A DNA stretch of 64,000 bases, taken from Lumbricus rubellus (taxonomy: Eukaryota; Annelida; Clitellata; Crassiclitellata; Lumbricidae). Position numbers and translations under genes: made by a program. Each line of letters starts with the position of its first letter. Position 1 is the stretch's first letter. Where the stretch lies: positions 52,712,016 through 52,776,015 of the forward strand of contig OX243812.1 of assembly GCA_945859605.1 (NCBI GenBank). The letters run 5' to 3'. The notes under the pieces are model-generated. The model was given only the letters and a program-made list of their open reading frames with translations, had not been told where the DNA came from and made no database searches. Of this stretch, positions 57,017-64,000 are shown piece after piece.

Positions 57017-57235
57017 GGGGGCGCGGTGGTGTAGTGGTGGCGTCGTTGCCTTGGAGCCGGAAGGTTCGAGGTTCGAATCCACCTCGCCGCGTAAGGACCT
57101 AGCTTGGGAAAGTCCTTCATTCACAATTGCTTGTCGCTTCGGCGTGAAACTCCGATGCAGCGTCCGCTCTGCATTCGAGAGCGCCTCTGAGTAGTATGGA
57201 CTTTAAGGGGCGCTATAACAAGTGCATATACAAAG
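57017..57235 (+). mobile_element. tRNA-derived SINE, best-preserved copy
   Basis: Head GGGGGCGCGGTGGTGTAGTGG with box A-like TGGTGTAGTGG, box B GGTTCGAATCC (57068-57078), body with ACTCCGATGCAGCGTCC and GAGCGCCTCTGAGTAG, end GGGGCGCTATAACAAGTGCA. About 219 bp. Related copies at 43555, 46631, 47440 and 54452. Confidence 0.87.
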
Positions 57236-57646
57236 GTGATTGTCGTAGGTTATAGATAGGTCCGCAAGGATGCGAGCGTTTCTCGGAAGGGCATCTTCAG
57301 ACCAAGGAATAGATCCGGAAAATGGATGCGCTGAGCAAGTGGCGTATAGACAAGGAGGTTTAGGGGGTTAAAAAACCTCATTGACTTAGGGAAAAGTTTT
57401 TTAAAGGTCAGACAGAATTGTGTAGCAAACAAGAAGAAACCGTGATAACAAACTGTAAGATCAATAATTATTAACTGCGTGGTAACAGAGATAATTAGCT
57501 TCGCCCTCCTCCTTTATCCAGGCTTTGGATTGGCACTGCTAAGTTGCATCTAGTAGCCCCTACGTGGCGGAGTTTTACGGAGTAAGCTTATAGGCCTATA
57601 TAGCGCGTCCTTGTAAGCCTGCGTTTTATTCATAGGCCATAATATA
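57236..57646. other. Intergenic; shared repeat fragment
   Basis: 57510-57545 (TTCGCCCTCCTCCTTTATCC...GATTGGCACT) closely resembles 12449-12485, pointing to an unnamed interspersed repeat. No gene seen. Confidence 0.45.
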
Positions 57647-58856
57647 CAGGGTGGGCCAAAAGTATTTATCCAACTTTGAAGACCTATACCTTAAGCAGTT
57701 TAGCAAGTAAGTGTATGCCTAAGGCATCAAATTAAAGGTAGTTATATCAGCTATAAGTCCGACAAATTTCCTTACGGTAGCTTGCACTACGCGCCATATA
57801 ATTATTGTGTACCGCACCTACCTTGTTTTCTGACGTAAACAATAATTTCATCAGGGTGAGCCAAACGTATTTGTTCAACTTTGAAGGCCTATAACTTAGG
57901 CAGTTTAACAAGTAAGTGTATGCTTAATGTATCAAATTAAAGGTCGTTGTATCAGCTACAACTGCTCAAAAATTTACATTTTTAGCTTTAATAATAATTG
58001 CATAAAACTACTGTACTGAATATGTATCAGTTTACAATGATTTTACAATGATTTTAATTCGTCTATCTTGCAAAACACAATACTTGGAAAATTAGTCTTT
58101 GCAAGTTTGCATTATTGATAGCCATTAAGAAATCCAAGAATTATTTAATCAAATAAATATTCAATGTGTCTTCCACGAGCTCGAATAACTGCATTAATGC
58201 GACGTGCCCGTTGATCTATGGCTCCATTGATGAGTTCCTGGCTGATCTCAGTCCAGCAACGAATGAGATGCTTGACGTTTACTATCCGTTCACGATAAAC
58301 CCGTTGCTGCAAAGCACCCCAGATTGAGTAATCAACGGGATTTAAGTCAGGGCTATTAGGCCTAGGTCAGGACTTTTGCTTGTGCCTGGATTATCCTCTT
58401 GGCTACAGACCAATAATTCAGCTACACAAGCGATGTTGTCAGCGGTAGGCCTACGTGCCGAACGAAGACAGCCAGTAACAGGTTTACGTTTAGAACTTGC
58501 ACTCGCGTCAATTTGTCTAATTAATCGGTTGAGATTGTTTTTACTCCAATTTCTAGCAGGAAATTCATTCATCATTTGATATGCATTCAAATGTTTTTCA
58601 ATTCTTAAAATTCGAATCAAAGTCCTGTCATCTTCTGATAGCGGCGCCATGATGAAATTATTGTTTACGTCCGAAAACAGGGTAGGTGCGGTACACAATA
58701 ATTATATGGCGCGTAGTGCAAGCTACCGTAATGAAATTTGTCGGACTTATAGCTGATATAACTACCTTTAATTTGATGCATTAAGCATACACTTACTTGC
58801 TAAACTGCCTAAGTTATAGGCCTTCAAAGTTGGATAAATACTTTTGGCCCACCCTG
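57647..58856 (-). mobile_element. mariner/Tc1-like element, internally deleted, duplicated left end
   Basis: Bounded by TA, with inverted ends starting CAGGGTGGGCCAAAAGTATT that extend for about 205 bp. Just inside the left end, at 57852, a second diverged copy of the same end starts CAGGGTGAGCCAAACGTATT. The transposase gene on the minus strand has lost its centre. Confidence 0.87.
58145..58650 (-). pseudogene. mariner/Tc1-like transposase, core deleted
   Basis: Starts Met-Ala-Pro-Leu-Ser-Glu-Asp-Asp at 58650 with a helix-turn-helix region (ARNWSKNNLNRLIRQI) and CSQEDNPGTSKS. It then jumps, out of frame, to SPDLNPVDYSIWG and a C-terminus ending Glu-Tyr-Leu-Phe-Asp at 58148. About 150 residues with the first two catalytic Asp are gone. 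CCTGAC occurs on both sides of the joint, suggesting deletion by microhomology. Inactive. Confidence 0.85.
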
Positions 58857-59046
58857 TATAATCTATAATTCTGACTTGCTGGTGCATTGTGATCCAAGCT
58901 ATCGCAAATAGGCCTACTCTGCTAAAAAAAACGCTTGGCCATGCCAAAACTTTTGCCATAAGCTCGCCATGAATCACGCTTGCGCTTGTTACTTTTATCA
59001 CCACACTGGCTAGGTCTATATATAGGCCTACCTGGGTGCATATATA

Positions 59047-59453
59047 CACTGTGTCCCAATAAATCGGGCACCCTTTTCATAATGTGAATAAAACTGGTAA
59101 ATATTAATCGATTGTCAAAATTTTAAAACGGTTTTTATCCTGAGATAATTATCTACAAATTGGTAATTTATGATCGGCCCTCACTGAAAAAATTACGTCA
59201 GAAATGACGTCGTTAATGTACATATCGAAACCAAACGTCAACAAAAATCGTTGTGTTCGGTACTTAACATTTGAATTCTCTCATGCAAATGACGTAATTG
59301 TAACGTCAATATTCATGCCAGAAACTTAATATTTGAATCAGTGTACGATAATTATCTCAGGATAAAAACAATTTTGAAATTTTGAAAATCGATTAAAAGT
59401 TACCCATTTTATTCACATTATAAAAAGGGTGCCCGATTTATTGGGACACAGTG
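59047..59453. mobile_element. mariner-type MITE with TIRs over 100 bp
   Basis: TA on both sides, ends CACTGTGTCCCAATAAATCG inverted at the right. Similarity continues inward through GGATAAAAAC and GATAATTATC. 407 bp, noncoding. Confidence 0.85.
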
Positions 59454-61085
59454 TATATATATTATATGCCGTTATGGTTACAAAATATGTCTGGCGCCGT
59501 CTCTGTTCTGAGCCATCTTTAGTTTACCAAGACTAGTGGCTATGATTAGATAATTATATCAATACATTTTCCAGACACTTCCTAGAAGGGCCGGTCTTCC
59601 AGGGACAATGCGTAATTCTACGTAAACCACGAAATTACACACACGATGATTGACAAAATCCATTTGCATAATTATTTGGATATGGACATTGCAATAAATG
59701 AATCTGTCGACCTGTCGGTCGTTATTTCTCGAAGGCGCGAAGGTGACGACGATGATGAATGATCTAAAGTCGTCACCAGTTATTGATGACACAGATCTAC
59801 AAAGACGCGTGATAATCATTTATTAAGCGCCTCTATAATGGACCGATGAATGATGACCACAACAGGTCTTTATAGGTTATTTTAAAACACCACTAATTTA
59901 GACATCTGACCGTTTGCGATTAAACTCAGGTGTTAATTAATTAATGCTGAGCAGTGACGAGCGAGTGAGGTGACGAATGTGTGGTGACACCGGTGTATGA
60001 TCGAACGTCAGTAGCCTAGGCTAATCATTCAGTAGATTTAGATCTAGGCTATGGAGTAGGCCTATAGATCTATGGTGTCTGTTCGGAGATGGGCCTAGCC
60101 TAGGCCTATCTAATAGTCTATTGCCGTCTTTGCCGGTCTGGCAGATCGGATTAGCCAGCATGTACAAATCTACAATAATATTGCACTCTGTGGCTCTCCG
60201 CTGATACACTAACAGACTCCGACTGGTGTAAAAGTTCTCTACGCTGATTGGAGTGCATGTAGCCCAGATAGCATTGAAGAACTTCAACCACCCTTAGACG
60301 CCGTCTGTTATCGTGACGGCGCTACAGAAGTTTTTACATTCCATTTTACATCGTCATGAAAATAATAGGTCTATAGCAAATTCTGTGTAACTCGCACTCA
60401 CATAGAGTGCACTTCTTATATGGAATGAATGAATGAACGAACGAATGAATGAATGAATGAATGAATGAATGAACTATAGATCCTTCCAAGTTTAACAGGC
60501 TTTTGTGATGTTTCCAATAGAAATTAATCTGAAAGTCTGAAATTTTCAAAAGCCTTTTATTACAAAACTGCAAAACGTAGCTCGTGTAAGGAAAATAGCA
60601 CTGCATGCGTCTCAATTGTAAAAAGTGATTGTGCTTTCGCAGGCAGTTCAGAAGGCTTTCAAGTCGAACTGTTTAAATATTCTAGCGCCGGATTCGACAC
60701 CGTTATTCTTTAAGAGCACAGATCTGCATATCATTAAACTGAAGATAGCCTAAAACTCTGGTGAGCTATAATTTGTGCATTTCGTCTTTGGACCCGTTTC
60801 GTAACTCTCAGACCATACTAATTTAGACCGACACACACACGTATTAAACACTGCCATGTACAAACGCAACAGAACACAACCTACTTTGAACTAAAGCTTA
60901 TGTATGCATGCACATTGCACTTGCAGGTTTATAATGAGACTCAATGAAACAGAAGTGTCTGACAGAAGTGTCTGCTTGTAAGCCGACGTCAGTCTGTGCC
61001 TTGCTTTCAGACAATTAGCACCTGTAGATGATTGTGAGAAGACAGGCAGAAAACGTAGGCTATACTTTATAAATACGGCAGATAC
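59454..61085. other. Intergenic, no gene recognised
   Basis: Only small frames. A (GAAT)n tetranucleotide repeat at 60423-60472 may be a retroposon tail like those near 46256 and 53941. Confidence 0.45.
60423..60472. repeat. (GAAT)n microsatellite
   Basis: About 12 GAAT units with two GAAC variants. Confidence 0.9.
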
Positions 61086-61310
<225 letters not shown>

Positions 61311-61588
61311 AGGTTCAGAAGCAGGTGGGCACATGCACACACAGAGAGTCGCAAACAAACAAGGACACTAGGACAGACAAATACACAGACGGGCGGAGGA
61401 CATACACGTCACCATGGACAGACAGACAGACACACAAATAAGCATAGCGACAGATAGGTAGAGTGGCAGAGGAACTGATAGACAGGCAAGCAGACAGACG
61501 GAGAGACAGAGAACTAGACAGACGGGCAAGAGTAGGCTACAAAGAGGCAAACATACAAACAAGGAAATTCAAGTCAATGCAAATTGAC

Positions 61589-64000
61589 ACAAATAGTTTA
61601 AACTATAAAAGCCCATGTACATGTATTTAGCTTATGATATACAAATAGTTTAAACTATAAGCCCATGTACATGTATTTAGCTTATGATATACAAATAGTT
61701 TAAACTATAAGCCCATGTACATGTATTTAGCTTATGATATACAAATAGTTTAAACTATAAAAGCCCATGTACATGTATTTAGCTTATGATATAGTTTAAA
61801 CTATAAGCCCATGTACATGTATTTAGCTTATGATATAGTTAAAACTATAAGCCCATGTACATGTATTTAGCTTATGATATAGTTAAAACTATAAGCCCAT
61901 GTACATGTATTTAGCTTATGATATAGTTAAAACTATAAGCCCATGTACATGTATTTAGCTTATGATATAGTTAAAACTATAATCCCATGTACATGTATTT
62001 AGCTTATGATATAGTTTAAACTATAATCCCATGTACATGTATTTAGCTTATGATATAGTTTAAACTATAAGCCCATGTACATGTATTTAGCTTATGATAT
62101 AGTTAAAACTATAAGCCCATGTACATGTATTTAGCTTATGATATAGTTAAAACTATAAGCCCATGTACATGTATTTAGCTTATGATATAGTTAAAACTAT
62201 AATCCCATGTACATGTATTTAGCTTATGATATAGTTTAAACTATAATCCCATGTACATGTATTTAGCTTATGATATAGTTTAAACTATAAGCCCATGTAC
62301 ATGTATTTAGCTTATGATATAGTTTAAACTATAAGCCCATGTACATGTATTTAGCTTATGATATAGTTTAAACTATAAGCCCATGTACATGTATTTAGCT
62401 TATGATATAGTTTAAACTATAAGCCCAAGTACATGTATTTAGCTTATGATATAGTTAAAACTATAAGCCCATGTACATGTATTTAGCTTATGATATAGTT
62501 AAAACTATAATCCCATGTACATGTATTTAGCTTATGATATAGTTTAAACTATAAGCCCATGTACATGTATTTAGCTTATGATATAGTTTAAACTATAAGC
62601 CCATGTACATGTATTTAGCTTATGATATAGTTTAAACTATAAGCCCATGTACATGTATTTAGCTTATGATATAGTTTAAACTATAAGCCCATGTACATGT
62701 ATTTAGCTTATGATATAGTTAAAACTATAATCCCATGTACATGTATTTAGCTTATGATATAGTTAAAACTATAAGCCCATGTACATGTATTTAGCTTATG
62801 ATATAGTTAAAACTATAATCCCATGTACATGTATTTAGCTTATGATATAGTTAAAACTATAAGCCCATGTACATGTATTTAGCTTATGATATAGTTTAAA
62901 CTATAAGCCCATGTACATGTATTTAGCTTATGATATAGTTTAAACTATAAGCCCATGTACATGTATTTAGCTTATGATATAGTTTAAACTATAAGCCCAT
63001 GTACATGTATTTAGCTTATGATATAGTTAAAACTATAATCCCATGTACATGTATTTAGCTTATGATATAGTTAAAACTATAAGCCCATGTACATGTATTT
63101 AGCTTATGATATAGTTAAAACTATAATCCCATGTACATGTATTTAGCTTATGATATAGTTAAAACTATAAGCCCATGTACATGTATTTAGCTTATGATAT
63201 AGTTTAAACTATAAGCCCATGTACATGTATTTAGCTTATGATATAGTTAAAACTATAATCCCATGTACATGTATTTAGCTTATGATATAGTTTAAACTAT
63301 AAGCCCATGTACATGTATTTAGCTTATGATATAGTTTAAACTATAAGCCCATGTACATGTATTTAGCTTATGATATAGTTAAAACTATAATCCCATGTAC
63401 ATGTATTTAGCTTATGATATAGTTTAAACTATAAGCCCATGTACATGTATTTAGCTTATGATATAGTTTAAACTATAAGCCCATGTACATGTATTTAGCT
63501 TATGATATAGTTTAAACTATAAGCCCATGTACATGTATTTAGCTTATGATATAGTTAAAACTATAATCCCATGTACATGTATTTAGCTTATGATATAGTT
63601 AAAACTATAAGCCCATGTACATGTATTTAGCTTATGATATAGTTAAAACTATAATCCCATGTACATGTATTTAGCTTATGATATAGTTAAAACTATAAGC
63701 CCATGTACATGTATTTAGCTTATGATATAGTTTAAACTATAAGCCCATGTACATGTATTTAGCTTATGATATAGTTAAAACTATAATCCCATGTACATGT
63801 ATTTAGCTTATGATATAGTTTAAACTATAAGCCCATGTACATGTATTTAGCTTATGATATAGTTTAAACTATAAGCCCATGTACATGTATTTAGCTTATG
63901 ATATAGTTAAAACTATAATCCCATGTACATGTATTTAGCTTATGATATAGTTTAAACTATAAGCCCATGTACATGTATTTAGCTTATGATATAGTTTAAA
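61589..64000. repeat. 44-bp satellite array, runs off the window
   Basis: About 54 tandem monomers of GCCCATGTACATGTATTTAG plus CTTATGATATAGTTTAAACT plus ATAA. Each contains the palindrome CATGTACATG and, in one variant, the 18-bp palindrome TTATAGTTTAAACTATAA. The first four monomers carry an extra ACAAAT (about 50-52 bp), so the left edge is older. Four monomer types differ at two positions (TTTAAA/TTAAAA and AAGCCC/AATCCC). Confidence 0.97.

Noticed and set aside
61589..64000. CRISPR array
   Set aside because: Units are contiguous 44-bp monomers without unique spacers, in eukaryotic DNA; this is a satellite.

Overview
The window looks like nuclear DNA of a marine deuterostome, most likely an echinoderm. 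The palindromic word TAGGCCTA recurs throughout, noncoding DNA is AT-rich, the one complete multi-exon gene has animal-type introns, and much of the rest is small DNA transposons. The echinoderm assignment is an inference from sequence texture, not from a marker gene.

Two host genes can be supported. (1) 14073-15428 (+) is a long single-exon open frame for a rhodopsin-family GPCR resembling peptide/FMRFamide-type receptors; its start codon is missing and probably lies in an upstream exon. (2) 40355-52157 (+) is a complete 8-exon casein kinase 1 alpha gene of about 324 residues. One of its introns has a GC-AG boundary at the exact point where vertebrates insert the alternative 'L' exon. Its introns carry SINEs, a piggyBac fragment, a CMC/CACTA-like element and hAT MITEs.

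The largest single object is a 9,873-bp LTR retrotransposon on the minus strand (23451-33323). It has two 2,270-bp LTRs that differ at one noticed base, a 4-bp target duplication, a primer-binding-site candidate and a polypurine tract. It codes for Gag only: no protease, reverse transcriptase, RNase H or integrase frame is visible. The first 260 codons of its first ORF lie inside the LTR. It resembles the nonautonomous TR-GAG class known from plants.

The remainder is a catalogue of mobile DNA with readable ends. There are nine hAT-type elements with exact 8-bp duplications (8340, 5090, 16385, 17123, 20465, 35355, 38346, 51637, 55222) plus degraded relatives; two mariner/Tc1-like elements with broken transposases (34582, 57647) and a mariner-type MITE (59047); a TA-duplicating element with GTTGCAACC repeats (5857); two Helitron-like elements with variable microsatellites (183, 18389); a piggyBac derivative (42033); and several tRNA-derived SINEs. 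Several MITE families share a 22-nt hairpin (GAYGACC, eight T, AGTCRTC) whose stem covaries.

Simple repeats are abundant: (CCCCT)n, (GAT)n, (GGTGGC)n, (GAA/GAG)n, (CAGA)n and a 1.6-kb GGAACA-rich minisatellite. The window ends inside a 44-bp satellite (61589-64000) with two palindromes per monomer and, in its last kilobase, a 12-monomer (528-bp) higher-order repeat. Coordinates and motifs were read by eye; no database search was possible.
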